From positions 1,243,843 through 1,307,842 of the forward strand of contig RPFO01000584.1 of NCBI GenBank assembly GCA_009746045.1: a stretch of 64,000 nt of DNA, written 5' to 3'. Shown piece by piece: positions 44,073-55,185 of the stretch. This stretch comes from Mesostigma viride. Its lineage: Eukaryota > Streptophyta > Mesostigmatophyceae > Mesostigmatales > Mesostigmataceae. The notes below the pieces were generated by a model that made no database searches, was not told where the DNA came from, and saw only the letters and a program-made list of their open reading frames with translations. Made by a program: the position numbers and the translations under genes. Position 1 is the first letter of the stretch; each line of letters begins with the position of its first letter.

Positions 44073-44195
44073 TTTGCGTTGACGATGTGCACACAACTGA
44101 TGGTGTGGACAGTGGCTGCAGCGCTGATGAGCCAATCTGCTTCACTGGTGTAAAAAATACTGGAGGAGGGTTCCCGAGCGGGACTAGCTGCCACG
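44073..44195 (+). CDS. Cysteine-module exon A3 (copy 1)
   Basis: Acceptor TCCGACGCCAG, donor ACG|GTGCGT, 123 nt, phase 1-1. It encodes CVDDVHTTDGVDSGCSADEP, ICFTGVKNTGGG and SC. One codon longer than A1 and A2. Confidence 0.5.
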
Positions 44196-44442
44196 GTGCG
44201 TGTGGGCTGTGAAAGCTGGACACACTATTTCCCTTTTTTCTGTCCTGTTGATTTCCCTTTTTTATTCGTTTTTTTTTTTTTTTGGTAAATAGGCTTTCAC
44301 GGTACAGGTTGCTTTATGCACGTCAGCACGTGCTGACTCTGATAGATACCAGTTGATCAATGACAGAAATCATCACATAGGTGGCTTCTGGTTTTGACAT
44401 TTTTTCCCCTGATGTTACTGCCTACAAGCGTTTGTTTCTAAA

Positions 44443-45988
44443 CCCCTAAATGGTCTGGCTGCCGATTTTCCGCCTAAAACTGAGTTACAGCCGACGCGTT
44501 GGCCCCTTCTCGGGGGACCAAATGCCGCGAAAACTAATGAGAATTAGGAAAAGTTTAGCTGAGAAGATCGAAAGTTTATAATTTTCCTCACAGCATGATA
44601 CTAGAGTTTGCATACTTCTGACAAAGTTATACAGGTGTTCTGGCCGGTCAAATTGCAAGGGGTCAGGGTACTTTTCCACGTACAACGTGCATTCCGGAAA
44701 ACGACGACCTTGCCATGGCGGCTTGCGCCCACGCATGGCATTTACGTTTTCGTTCGAATTTTCAAACCAAACTCAGGAAATTGATTTTATACGTCCTAAA
44801 GATCATACAGGCCAATTTTTGGTTCGCGTGAGTGCCATTTGATAGGTGTCGGCAGCGTTCTTGCTGGAAAAAACAGCGATCAGGCCGGACGATAGAAACG
44901 TTGACAGCAATACCTTTCCGGCGTATTTTAAAGGATATATCGGTTTCTTTGTACTTTTTATGATGATTTTAGTTAGTCGTAAACGTGCAAGGGTGGCCAG
45001 AAATCGCCGAATCTAGCGACCATGCTGCACAACTTTGGTGTGCCGCAATGCGCCATTATGCGGCCACCGCCTGGGCCAAGGTAATGCCAGCCATGCCAGG
45101 TAAAGCTGAGTTATCGTTTTCTTGTCGATGTATGACGTTTATGTATACGTTCTAGCTTGTGTAGCACATTCTTTCTTCATTATTTGTGCTCTTTCTTGAC
45201 CATGGCCTGGCCCCTTCCTAAAAGTGGCATCATCAAGCATGTAACTGGTGAGTAATAGCTTCCCATTGTCAGCATGTGCCACCAGGTGTGCTGGCCATCA
45301 CCTGGCAAGCAATAGCAGCTTAGGCCTAGTTTATCCTTGCCAGGGCACGCTGAAATAGGCTTAACATCACTAGTTTGTTGGTGGCTGCCTCCTAGAATGC
45401 ATGCCTTGCGTAGGGTATCCGTACCACGTTACCTAGGTGCATGGACAAGGTGGCACCTGCACATAGGTGCCATGTAACGGCAGTGTGATGATGCAGTTAT
45501 GTTTCCCCATCACTGTGCCAGGAAGGGAAATGTATTGTATGACATGGTTGGCGGCCTTATTAGTAGGTAGTATGCTCACCCCTACCCCCTTGGTTGCTTT
45601 TTACCAACGGTACCCCTATGGGCTGTACTGGGTGTAACTGCTGGTATACCCAACCAAATGATGACCCCAATGGCTCAAACTGTTCAGCAACTGATTGTTT
45701 ATCATCCCTGAAGTGGTAGGTGCCTAGGTCTTATAACATATTTCAAAATTCACATTCTACCAAAAATGAAAAAGCGCATCTTGACCCCCCTGACTTTGAC
45801 GGTAGTTATGCATGGCCTACCCTGCATATATGTAAGGTTGTGATATATCAACCCGTTCGAAGGGCAACTCATGGACATGCTTGGCCCCCAAGGACAGCCA
45901 TTGGATATGGGTAGGTTGGATGGCATCTGGTTTGCAAAATTGTGAAGTTACAGCCGATGCATCGGCAGTATTTCTGCCCATTTAGGGG
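44443..45988. mobile_element. Non-autonomous piggyBac-type element, copy 2 (1.55 kb)
   Basis: Same ends as copy 1 (CCCCTAAATGG...CCATTTAGGGG) with about 140 bp fewer in the middle and other small gaps. The right flank is TTAA and the left TAAA, one substitution from TTAA. The matching site in the duplicated copy, near 62791, has no insert and reads TTACCGTGATCAG, and the related unit near 42720 reads TTAACGTGATCAG. The insertion therefore followed the duplication, or was lost from one copy. Confidence 0.88.
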
Positions 45989-46436
45989 TTAATGTGATCA
46001 GTTCAGCATGTACTGTAGGAAGGTCCGAAATGGGTGACCAGAAGTCACAGGCTGCAGTGCCATGCAGCTTACCGCTTTGCCTTGAACCCGGAGGGCTATT
46101 GCTGCAAGGTAGGGGTTCATCTCAACTGCTGCAATTTGTGTAAGGTGTTCTGCCAGCCATGTTTTTCCTGGTTGTCGGCCATGAGCCGGCTTGCCTCTCT
46201 CAGCCACAAAGCCTCAACTGGTAAGCTCGGAGGGGTTGGCGGGGTGCTTGGGATGGCTGCACTGCATTGGACCATTGCAAAGGAAGGACGTCCGTTGGTA
46301 CGAGATGTTTTGCAGCATGGTTGAGAAATATGCTATACAATTCAAATAATAGATGTATTTTCGCGTACTTGCCGCGGATAAAAAACCTCGTGGTCCTTTG
46401 AACGTAGTTTCGTTGTAGTGAGATGGAAGGGTAGCC

Positions 46437-46928
46437 CTTATAGCTATATGTTATAGGGTTCACGTGACATACCGTTTGAGGCCGGTGCGGCCTGATCCTG
46501 ATCGGCAGTGGCAAAAGACTTGGCCAGCCGTTCCTGGCCAGGTGGCAGGAGCTACCTTGTTAGATGATAAACCTGCCATTGTCTAGGGTTCTTTGCTAAA
46601 TGCTAATGACGTAATGATTAGCTAGATCTAAGATTTTTCTCTCGTGAACGCAATATGTGACCTAAAAGCCCCGGCAAACTTACATTAGCTGCCGGGAATT
46701 AAAATGCCAAGTTGCGTCATTTGAGACGCAACATTTGCATGGCGAAAAAATGTCGTCCGGGCCAAGGCCGCGTGACATGTGTAAAAGAAAAAAACAAACC
46801 CACCTATGGTCGGCTATGGTCGGCTTCTTTTCTTTTCGCAAGGGCGGCGACAGCAAGCATGCAAGGGGAAACAAGCCTTTGTTTTGACGCACCTAACTGT
46901 CGGAGCCAATGTTTGGCCCTGAGCAGCA
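46437..46928. other. Unassigned sequence
   Basis: No recognisable gene or repeat. The sequence diverges from the end of the duplication here. Confidence 0.4.
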
Positions 46929-47503
46929 ATGCCGAAGGGGCGCAAGGCAACATGCGCAACAAGGCAGGCAGCGCGCGAGGAGGCCGGGACGCGCACGCCA
47001 CAGGCTGCTGCCGCCAGTCACGCACCCGTCGCCAAAAAGAAGCAGCTCGCCACTCCGCCGGCCAAGTGCACCAGCCCCGAGGAGGCGGTGGGTGAAGTCG
47101 AGAAGGTTTTCTGTACCGAGGACTACTAGGTGACGGATGCCAGTTTGTGGAGATCGAGCCAGCTGAAGTCTGCCGTGCAGTTGCTGGCCGATCACGTCAA
47201 TGTTGCTTATGTGTTGGACCGGCACATGACCCGAACGAAGCGTTGGTGGAAAAACTGCTGGCCATGACAGATCTCGCAGTGGACGACGAGGAGGCGCTGC
47301 CACCATTGACCCAGGCTGCGCAACGAAAACTGGCCGAGCCAGAAGGCCATGTCCGCAATTCGGCAGCTGCGGGGGCTGTCGGCAAGGAAACGAGGCGTGG
47401 TTGGCAACATTTGTTTGGGCACCTCTGGAAGTTCAATGAAAATCAGGATGATGAGGAGGAAGAGGAGGGAGAGGTCGCAGCCGAGAAATTCATCAAGGTG
47501 TGA
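46929..47503 (+). pseudogene. Hypothetical protein remnant, basic N-terminus and acidic C-terminus
   Basis: An ATG at 46929 opens MPKGRKATCATRQAAREEAG and reaches a TAG at 47127-47129 (YCTEDY-like end: VFCTEDY). The frame then remains open (VTDASLWRSSQLKSAVQLLA) to about 47260. The phase then changes to NEALVEKLLAMTDLAVDDEE, KLAEPEGHVRN and an acidic DDEEEEEGEV tail ending TGA at 47503. The three parts look like one former protein with a lysine-rich start and acidic end. No family is recognised. Confidence 0.35.
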
Positions 47504-47808
47504 AGGCAGCGCTGGGAGGAATGGAGGGTGCGGGAAACAAATTTCAAGGTTTGAAAGGGGTGCTGATGCCGGGCGGAGCCATGAGCGTGGAATACTGAAC
47601 CGGATTTTTGAGCGGGTATTGTCTGAGTGCCGGAGGACACCGGCGACCATGGGATGGGAATCCGGTTGTGGGTCATAACAATTAAGCCTGGAAATAGGCG
47701 GAACATGGAGAACTTGAAAATTGTCATGAACATTGCATGATGGCCATGGAAAACCTTCTCAAGGAGATGGGCTTAGCAGCCGGGGAACTTGTTGGCACAG
47801 AATACTTA
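47504..47808. other. Unassigned sequence
   Basis: No supportable gene; it leads to the TA that flanks the TIR element at 47809. Confidence 0.4.
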
Positions 47809-48810
47809 CCGTAGTGGTCGAAATCACTTTGCGACAAACTACTTTGCGAATCGACCTCGCAAACTGCTAATGATGGGCTTCGTTTTGGGTCGCAAAGTTT
47901 AATTAAAAGTTACCGCGCCGCGCCTGCTGCGCCGCGCTGCACAGCCCATCTAGCCAGCGAATGCGTTGCGCTACAATTTTCGCGATATTATAAAATGAGA
48001 CAACTAATATTATTTCATGAAGTATATTATAAATCAGTGCTACCCAATATTATTCTTTTACTATGTTCATACTGCATGATTGTGTGGCCACGCGGGGCTG
48101 CATCAAGCGTGCTTTCAAGCTTATACGGGTGAGTGAAGAATCTTGGTGATAAACCACTGTCATCAATGTGTGCCAGCAAGTATGTTGGCCATGTCATGGC
48201 AAGGCAAAACAGTGTTAGCCATCTCTATTCTTGTTAAATACTTTTGAAATATGCTTATCCTACCCATTATATTTGTGGTTAAGGCTTACAATAAAACCCT
48301 TTGTAGGGAGGTATCAATGCCCATTCCCTACGTGCGTGCATAGGCTCTTGAGCATACATACTGAGGTATGATATAACTGCAATATGATGATGCAAGTATG
48401 TTGTCCTGTTAATAATGCTAGAAGGGAAATGAGTTGATTGGCATGGTTGGCTGCCACGGTGGTGTGTAGTGTGACCTCACTTACATGCTTGCACATTGCT
48501 AGCAACTTCCAAACCCATTCTTAGGGTTGGTGGTTTTTGGTGAGTTTCAGGTAAAGGCTGTGGCCAAATTGAGCCCAGTTTTTTGCCACGTTTCAAGAAC
48601 TATATTGTTTACATGCCTATATTTTGTCAACATGCATATGGATTTTATTCACATTTTCCCAACTCGTCCTTCCACAGAAAATTGGAAAATCGCGAGTATG
48701 GGTTGACACCCTTGTAAAATTTTACATGATTCGGTCAACATATGATTTTTTAGGCATTCGCCCAAGCATTAGCATGATATCGAGTGCCATTATGGATATC
48801 AAACATATAG

Positions 48811-48815
48811 GGTAC
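48811..48815. repeat. Target duplication of the copia-like element
   Basis: GGTAC here and at 59284-59288, immediately outside the two LTRs. Confidence 0.75.
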
Positions 48816-49273
48816 AGTTAGATGAGATGCTTAGGCTGACACACGGATTTCCGGCCTGCGCGCCGCGTATTGCCTACCGCGGCTGAGCGGGACACCTCAG
48901 TACTGTACGGCAGGGTGTACGGTACTGAGGCGTCATGTGGACTGACGTGCAGTTAGTGCCAGACTGTTCCTAGGTGCTAGATCGACCCGCCAGGTCCGGT
49001 GTAGCCGGGCCTGACGGGCCGAGTCTTAGCTGGTTGCTAGTGACGTGGTCGCATGGCATTGCAGTGTCCAGTTGTCCACTGGCAGGTGCTGCAGTGAGCA
49101 CTGCCATAGGCATATAGGCGTAGCACTGGGGAGTGCCGCAGCACCCGAGTTTGCCCAGACGTTCCATTCTGAGCCCTCAAGCTTACACTACTCTCATTGT
49201 ATTATTGCTAATACAACCATCCTTCCATTTCAGCTTTCGGCAGTTGTCCATCGTCGTTAGACTCGTTCCAACT
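48816..49273 (+). repeat. 5' LTR of the copia-like element (458 bp)
   Basis: Runs from AGTTAGATGAGATGC to GTTCCAACT, so its ends are AGTT...AACT rather than TG...CA. The 3' LTR has the same 458 bp once its insert is removed, with about two substitutions. A TGGACTGAAAAGC primer-site-like string follows directly at 49274. Confidence 0.85.
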
Positions 49274-49313
49274 TGGACTGAAAAGCTTTTTATTTTTTCC
49301 GAAAAACAAAAAT

Positions 49314-50869
49314 ATGGCTTCCAACAACGTCAAGGACAACAAGAAGGAGGGGAAGGCGCCTGCCAGGCGCACATCCCCCCGACTCTCGCCGGAGGGCACG
49401 CCCTCCGCCTACGATGCAGCGAGGGTGACGCCTAGCGTCTCCTTCCGCACGGTGGTCGCCGACCACCCCAGGCGTCGGACCCCGCAGGTGGGGACCGGCG
49501 CCCGGGGGATGGCGAGCGGACGTCCGTTTGCCATGCGCACTGGCGGCTCGTCCGCCATGGCACCCGGGGGGCAGGTCCCCCGGGCACGTAATTCCCCCAT
49601 CGCAGGTGATGGGGGTCGTGAACGGAGTGACTCCTCGGAAGAGGACGGGGAGGTGCCGCCTGTGAGGCCACGGCCTTCGCTAGAGATTTCTTCCCAGACG
49701 CCAGCGACGTCTGGTAATCTTTCGGTGGGCCGACAGATGGCCATCCTGGACATCGACCGGTATGGTGCGCATGTTCCGCCGCCTGTCGAGTTCGGGCGCT
49801 TACCATATCTTCTCCCCATCGGGGAAGACGACATCCCAGCGTTCATCTCGGTGAACGGCTGGATCATTCGCCAGCGTTTTCAGTTGACCGCCGATGAGCC
49901 GACGCATGCGATAGATGTTCATCGGACGCACACGCTGCTCGAGCATCGTTTGCGGATGCAGTTCAACCTGATCCAGGTGGCAGTTTGGATGTGGTGTTTC
50001 GCCAATCGGCCGAGGCGCAATCCAGGCACTGTGGATCAGTGGGCGTCCAGGCAGCGTCAGAGAGAGGCGCTGCGCGTGGTCGCCAAGCAGGAGATCACGC
50101 TGACTCCGTTGCCGCCGTGGCCCCAAGTCACGCCAGTTGGCTGGGGCCCGGAGAGGCGTGAGGCGGCTGCGATGCCGCCTGCGACGGAGCGCGGGGCGGC
50201 AGACGCCCCTACCACGCCCATGGGTGGTGAAACCACCCAGGACCCTCTGGCAGGTCAGAGGGTCCAACCTCAGCAGCGGGCTCCCCCGCCCAGCGTGGGG
50301 GGCCAGGTGGCTGAGGAGGCCACCGGGGTTGCAGGGACCCCGGCGGCGACGCCAGCTCCCGGGGTCGCAGGGACCCCGGCAGCGACGCCGGCGCCTCCGG
50401 CGCAGGCGGGGGAGGCCCCCATGGAGGGTGTCACTGGCACCTCCAGCGGCTCTGGGGGGCAGGCCCCCTCTAGCCGCACAAGGACAAGGCCCTGGCAGGG
50501 CCGGAGGGGCCTCAGGGTCCCACCGGCAGGGCAGCAGCCGGCACGGCTGGACGGCGATCTGGAAGGTCGGGACTTCATCACCCTGGGTGATGAGCCTGTG
50601 TGGCGGCCATACAGGCTGCCACAGCCTCCTTCCGTGGGCTGGCCGACAGGAGCCAGCAGATGCACGTCGCGGAGGCGGGCAGCCTGGTGTGTGCGATTAT
50701 CACGCACATCCTGGGCTTACCCAACCTCCACGCGGACACACGCAGGGTGTGTGACGACTTGCTGCCTGCCCTGCAGGCCCTCCTCTCAGGAAGGAGGGTG
50801 CAGGGTAACAGGGTTCGCCTGGTGCGACTCCTGGAGCTCCTGCACAATGCCATCCTGAGGGGCGGGTAG
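49314..50869 (+). CDS. 5' ORF of the copia-like element, unknown function
   Basis: An ATG at 49314, 40 bases after the LTR, opens a frame of about 500 codons. The N-terminal third is Arg/Ser/Pro-rich. The middle has LPYLLPIGEDDIPAFISVNG and HTLLEHRLRMQFNLIQVAVW, likely helical. A Pro/Ala section with a doubled GVAGTPAATPAP follows. Near 50600 the protein-like phase changes by one base to SFRGLADRSQQMHVAEAGSL and LLEALLHN-type helices (LVRLLELLHNAILRGG), ending TAG at 50867-50869. No zinc knuckle or known gag signature is visible, and a separate capsid-like frame follows. It may be an extra ORF or an N-terminal gag part. Confidence 0.55.
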
Positions 50870-50873
50870 GTGG

Positions 50874-51987
50874 TTGCCTACCTGGCTGCATCATGATTTT
50901 ACTAACCCTACTGACGATGACGTGTCTCTCTCTCCCACCTTCCATGACTGGGAGGAGGCCCGCAGCAGGAGGCGGGAAGTCACACATACTCACACCCCCA
51001 CCCAGCCCACCCCTATGTTGCCTACCCATCCTACACAGCCCATGCTTGCCCTCCTGCTCAGCTCACTCAGTAGCACCTCCCTCTCAGCATGTCTCTCCTG
51101 TGAATGCTGCAGCAGCAACACCATCTTCTCCCTCACCCCCTGCATCCCCCTCCAGGTGGCCCACATACAATGAAAACCGTCCTGTGGATAGGATTAATGT
51201 CAGGGGGCTGCCTGAGGGGTATACTAGGGAGCAGGGGAATCATGCACTTCTCTCTCTCAGCTGGCTAGGGAGGAACTGAATGTCAAGAATTGGTTTGGAT
51301 CTCTCATGCAGGGGGATTTTTACCATCAGTCCTCCTCTCAGATTCAGAATCTCATCCTTGTCTTCCAGCGTAGGTATCCCAAGTGGCAGGACACGCAGGC
51401 TAGGGCAGTTTGGGAGGCCTTCATGAAGGAGCTAACTGACCTCCTCTCCACCCCCTCATCTGTGGACATATATGGGGCATTCAGGTGGGTAGAGGAATAC
51501 AGGGTCACCTCCGTAGACTATGTGGCTGAGACCAAGAAATATGAGCTAGCCATCAAAGCACGTCCTGATGTCCAGCAGCTAGATCACAAGTTCTTGCTGC
51601 GTTCCTTCCTTGAGAAACTCAAACTTGACAAAAACACCTACGCTATGCTTGCAACAGGAATGGCAAAGTACTGGGAGGACATGAAGGAGGCATTGGATTA
51701 TATCAAGCTGGCCCTGGCCCCCTTAGCCAGGGGGCCATGGGCACCTCTGTAAAGAGGGTCAGGGGGGAGGAGGGAGGAGGAGGATAGGGAGAGGGAAGAC
51801 AGGAGCAAGAGACCTGTCACCATGGCAGAGTGAAGTCCCTGCTGGGACAAATGTTTAAGGGCAAGGGCAAGGGCAAGGGCAAGGGCAAGGGCAAGGGCAG
51901 GGGCTGGGGCAAGGGCAAGGGTAAGGGGCAGTCTCCCTCCAAGGGGGGCAGCTCCAGCAACAACAACAACAACAGCAACAACAACAC

Positions 51988-52031
<44 letters not shown>

Positions 52032-52250
52032 AACAACACAACAACAACAACAAGCAGGACAAGGAGGACAAGTCTTCTCAGCGGTGCACCCGCTGTGGCA
52101 TGAAGTACCACTGCGGCCCACCTGCCGCAAGAACGTGGACGAGCTGGGGCATTTGGACGTCCTGTGCCACAAGTGCCACGGGCCGCCCCACGGTGACCCC
52201 AAGGACTGCAAGCGGCCTCCTTACGGCAAGAAGTGTGAGTCTCCCTCTCA
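50874..52250 (+). pseudogene. gag: gag-like capsid and nucleocapsid region
   Basis: The capsid-like segment (about 51250-51752) has ELNVKNWFGSLMQGDFYHQS, VFQRRYPKWQDTQARAVWEA and HKFLLRSFLEKLKLDKNTYA, typical of helical retrotransposon gag. A basic GKGKGK stretch from AAGGGC hexamers (51855-51930) and an Asn/Gln run from CAA/AAC triplets (51955-52060) follow. Then comes a Cys/His block RKNVDELGHLDVLCHKCHG and DCKRPPYGKKC, probably a zinc knuckle in a shifted phase. The phase changes about four times, mostly by one missing base, and low-complexity runs lie at two of these points. Confidence 0.65.
51855..52060. repeat. AAGGGC hexamer and CAA triplet tracts in gag
   Basis: AAGGGC repeats (51855-51930) encode Lys-Gly pairs; CAA/AAC repeats (51955-52060) encode Asn/Gln. 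A TAA interrupts the second tract near 52030 in one phase. Confidence 0.85.
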
Positions 52251-52391
52251 TGCTGGCTTGAGTGTGCCTGCTTCACCTCTTTCATCTGCATGCCCCACTG
52301 TCAGAGCAGTGAGCAGTTCTGGAAAGGTGCTACAGCTGGTTTCAGAAGATTATGTCTCTAAACCAACCTTCACATCTATGGTTCCCAAGGT

Positions 52392-54440
52392 GTGCAGAGT
52401 GTCCCCTCAGAGGATGCTCATATCAGTTTTCAGGAGCTTGCTTTGCAGTTGCATTTCCTTTATGGGCATGAAGTGAGTGCAGAGGTGGTGGCAGCAGCAA
52501 TAGGGGGGGCAGCACTCAGACGTGCATGCCAGGTGGTCAGATCCCACTGCCAGCATTGTCAGTTCAATGCACCCAAACCCCCTAAGTGGCATGTAGCTAC
52601 CCCACCTAAGTGCAAGGGCAGGGTGGTAGGAGATGTCTTTCATATCAAAGGACAATCTTACTTGGCACTTAAAGATGCATGGTCAAGGTACACAACCATT
52701 GAACCATTACCTGGAATGGACAAGACACAGTTGCTCAGGGCTCTCTTGATTGCTCAGGCCAGGTACTACCCTGTGGAGGCATTGTTACTGGATCAGCAGT
52801 TCACGTGTCTTGCCAATGAACCAGGGTGTGAGGCTATTGATCTGGCTGGGCTAGAAGATCATGAGAGGCAAGGCATTATTGAAAGGGCCATCAGGTCCAT
52901 TAAAACCCTTGTAGCCAAGGAAGATGGCAATCTGCTGGCTGACAGTGGGTCATATGCTGACAGAGCTCTGTGGTCCACCAGGTTGTGCCAAGTCCTCAAC
53001 AGGAGGCCACTCATGAAAACCCCACAAGGGGTGATCATTACACCAGATGGATTGCATGCAGGCATTTATCCACCTGAGGTACTAGCCCTATACAACGCAC
53101 AGCGAGCACAGACAGCTAGCAGGTTAGCTGTCAAGGATGCAAAGCATCCACGTCCCACCTTCAGAGAAGGGGATCAGGTCCTATTCTACAAGGAGTCGGG
53201 ACTAGGCAAGGTGGGTACCTGGCATGGGCCAGCCACCATCCTAAAGTTTAACACCACTGGCAGGACAGTGTTAGTTAAACACAATGACACGGGAAAGATT
53301 CACAGGTGTTCACCTCACAGGATGAAATTGTATTTTCCAACTGTGTCAGACGTGGCAGAGGAGGAAGAGCTGTTGGCCGACAGCCCTGTACAGTTGCCTG
53401 GCATCCCAGCGTTGCCCAGTGAGTGGTTGTTTGGAACACCCACTGGTGAGTGTGAGAGCCACACCCACTGTGACACCCAGGTCACCCTTGATGATTGTAG
53501 GCAGTCACTGCAGGCTTGGCCCCCTGCAGCAGAGGGTCACATTGGCAAAACAGGTGATCAGCAACCTATCACCTCTTCAAGTGTGAACATAGCTCAGCCA
53601 CTAGCTGCACCTTCCAAACGCAGCCTAGCAGACGCTGTTCGCATTTTACAAGCAGCTCATAGAGCTAAAGCTCAAACTGCTGCAGGATCAGCTAAGGTGG
53701 GGAAGGTTGGGCAGAATGACAATAGCCCATTTATGGTTGCAGTGGACACACAAGCCCAGGTCAGCATTATCAGTGCCCTGGCTGTGCCCCATATGCCTTT
53801 GGAACCTTCACCCTGGCACCATGTGGCTGATTTCTCAGGGCAGTCATCCCTCAAGGTACAAGGTCAGGTCATGTTGACTATACTTGGTATCCCCACTCCT
53901 TTTCAGGTATTGGAAGGTTATAAAGGGAATGCTTTGTTGGGGGATCCTTTTCTCTGTTACCCTGGTGTCATTATCTCCAGTGATAGACTATCCATCCAGG
54001 ACCTGGGTGGTGTTGATCTGAATCATTTCAAAATTTCTCTTGAAAAACTTCTTAACACCAACATTGCTTCTGTAAAATTTGCTACACCCAAGTATGCCCC
54101 AGGGCAAGAACCCTGTGTGGCAGACTTGGTTCACAACCAAAAACTTCATCCCACCTCATTTGGATTGGGCAAGCATGATGTGGCTAAAATGTCTCCTCTT
54201 TCTTATGAACAGATAGAGCAAGACTGTCGCACACACATAGGATTCCTAAAATGGGTGGAGGCCTTTAACAAGGCCAGGGAAGAATGGGTAGTGCCAGATC
54301 CTCTTAGTCCTTCTCATACTCCACCTGTCACACCTATTGACAAAAAGCCTGCAGGGTGCAAGCACTTGCGCCTGAAGTTTGTGTGTAAACATAAGCCAGC
54401 AGCAGATGGGTCAGTCATTTTCATGCTAGACCTTGTGTGA
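52392..54440 (+). CDS. pol: Integrase followed by protease-like domain and RT start
   Basis: The 682-codon frame has no ATG at its start. Integrase comes first: zinc site HFLYGH...CQHC, catalytic candidates in VVGDVFHIKGQSYLALKDAW, EALLLDQQFTC and GIIERAIRSIKTL, and an SH3-like end REGDQVLFYKESGLGKVG with HGPATILKF. A linker of about 120 residues follows, then FMVAVDTQAQVSIISALAV, GQVMLTILGIPTPFQVLEG and ALLGDPFL, which match the active loop, flap and ILG-type motif of retroviral aspartic proteases, except that DTG reads DTQ. Near the end LRLKFVCKHKPAADGSV matches the beginning of copia RT. The phase then breaks. The DTQ change could abolish activity. Confidence 0.78.
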   Translation: MQSVPSEDAHISFQELALQLHFLYGHEVSAEVVAAAIGGAALRRACQVVRSHCQHCQFNAPKPPKWHVATPPKCKGRVVGDVFHIKGQSYLALKDAWSRYTTIEPLPGMDKTQLLRALLIAQARYYPVEALLLDQQFTCLANEPGCEAIDLAGLEDHERQGIIERAIRSIKTLVAKEDGNLLADSGSYADRALWSTRLCQVLNRRPLMKTPQGVIITPDGLHAGIYPPEVLALYNAQRAQTASRLAVKDAKHPRPTFREGDQVLFYKESGLGKVGTWHGPATILKFNTTGRTVLVKHNDTGKIHRCSPHRMKLYFPTVSDVAEEEELLADSPVQLPGIPALPSEWLFGTPTGECESHTHCDTQVTLDDCRQSLQAWPPAAEGHIGKTGDQQPITSSSVNIAQPLAAPSKRSLADAVRILQAAHRAKAQTAAGSAKVGKVGQNDNSPFMVAVDTQAQVSIISALAVPHMPLEPSPWHHVADFSGQSSLKVQGQVMLTILGIPTPFQVLEGYKGNALLGDPFLCYPGVIISSDRLSIQDLGGVDLNHFKISLEKLLNTNIASVKFATPKYAPGQEPCVADLVHNQKLHPTSFGLGKHDVAKMSPLSYEQIEQDCRTHIGFLKWVEAFNKAREEWVVPDPLSPSHTPPVTPIDKKPAGCKHLRLKFVCKHKPAADGSVIFMLDLV

Positions 54441-54516
54441 CAGAGTTCAAGGGCACCACTGATCTGACAGAGGCAGAGTTGTACACGCCAGGCATTCAGC
54501 AAACATCCTAAAAATC

Positions 54517-55185
54517 TTGCTGTCTGTCTTTGTGGGTCATCTCAATGATGGGGATGACTATGTATGTAAGGCTACAGACATTAAAAGGGCTTTCCTGAAA
54601 GGCTCACCTGAGATAGCACAACAAGTGTGGCATGGTCAGGTGTATGTAGTCTCCACTCCCAGAGTTTGGGCAAAACACATCCCTCAGCAGTACCTGAAAG
54701 CTAACATAGGTGTTGAAGGGCTGCAATCAGCTCCTCGAATTTTCAGGATGTCAGCTCAGGCTGTGTTTGAAAAGCTAGGGGCTAGATATGATGACATAGA
54801 CCCTTGCTTCTTTGTGGTCCCACACCCTCATGGCATACTCACCTTTGTGTGGCATGGGGATGATCAGCTGATTGCTGGGCCAAGGCGTGCTGTAGATGAT
54901 TTTATTCAACAAGTGTCACAGCATTTTGAGATTGGCAAGCAAGTAGAGCTGGGCACCACTGCCATAAAATTTTGTGGCACAATGTTACAACTCCAGCAGC
55001 ATCAAAACCAGTGGGTGTGTGCACTTTACTCTCCCAATGATTACATGCACAGCTGCTTGGAGGTTTTGCAAACAAAAATCAAACCTGGAGCCTGTCCCAC
55101 CATTAGAGGCAAGCTGGGGTGGTTGTGCTCAACGTGTGCACCTCACCTGGCTGTGGTTAGCAGAGTTGATGATGATGTGTCTTGA
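54517..55185 (+). CDS. pol: Copia-type reverse transcriptase core
   Basis: The palm motif ATDIKRAFLKGSPE corresponds to copia DVKTAFLNG, and the catalytic pair is FVWHGDDQLIAG, where most copia elements have YVDD. The domain continues with FEIGKQVELGTTAIKFCGTM. The frame breaks between FVCKHK at the end of the previous frame and this one (gain-type shift). It ends TGA at 55183-55185, overlapping the next phase that holds RNase H. Confidence 0.82.
   Translation: MLSVFVGHLNDGDDYVCKATDIKRAFLKGSPEIAQQVWHGQVYVVSTPRVWAKHIPQQYLKANIGVEGLQSAPRIFRMSAQAVFEKLGARYDDIDPCFFVVPHPHGILTFVWHGDDQLIAGPRRAVDDFIQQVSQHFEIGKQVELGTTAIKFCGTMLQLQQHQNQWVCALYSPNDYMHSCLEVLQTKIKPGACPTIRGKLGWLCSTCAPHLAVVSRVDDDVS

Larger units (their letters stand above)
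41871..46436. repeat. Segmental duplication, copy 1 (cysteine-module array)
   Basis: Matches 60262-63237 along its length, from AGTCCCTAGTCCG at the left to GAGATGGAAGGGTAGCCC at the right, except for the transposon at 44443-45988 present only here. Without that insert it is about 3.0 kb against 2.98 kb. It starts with a GGTACCGGTACC-rich stretch and tandem TAGTACCGGGT units, then three repeats of a module exon plus a second conserved block. Confidence 0.85.
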
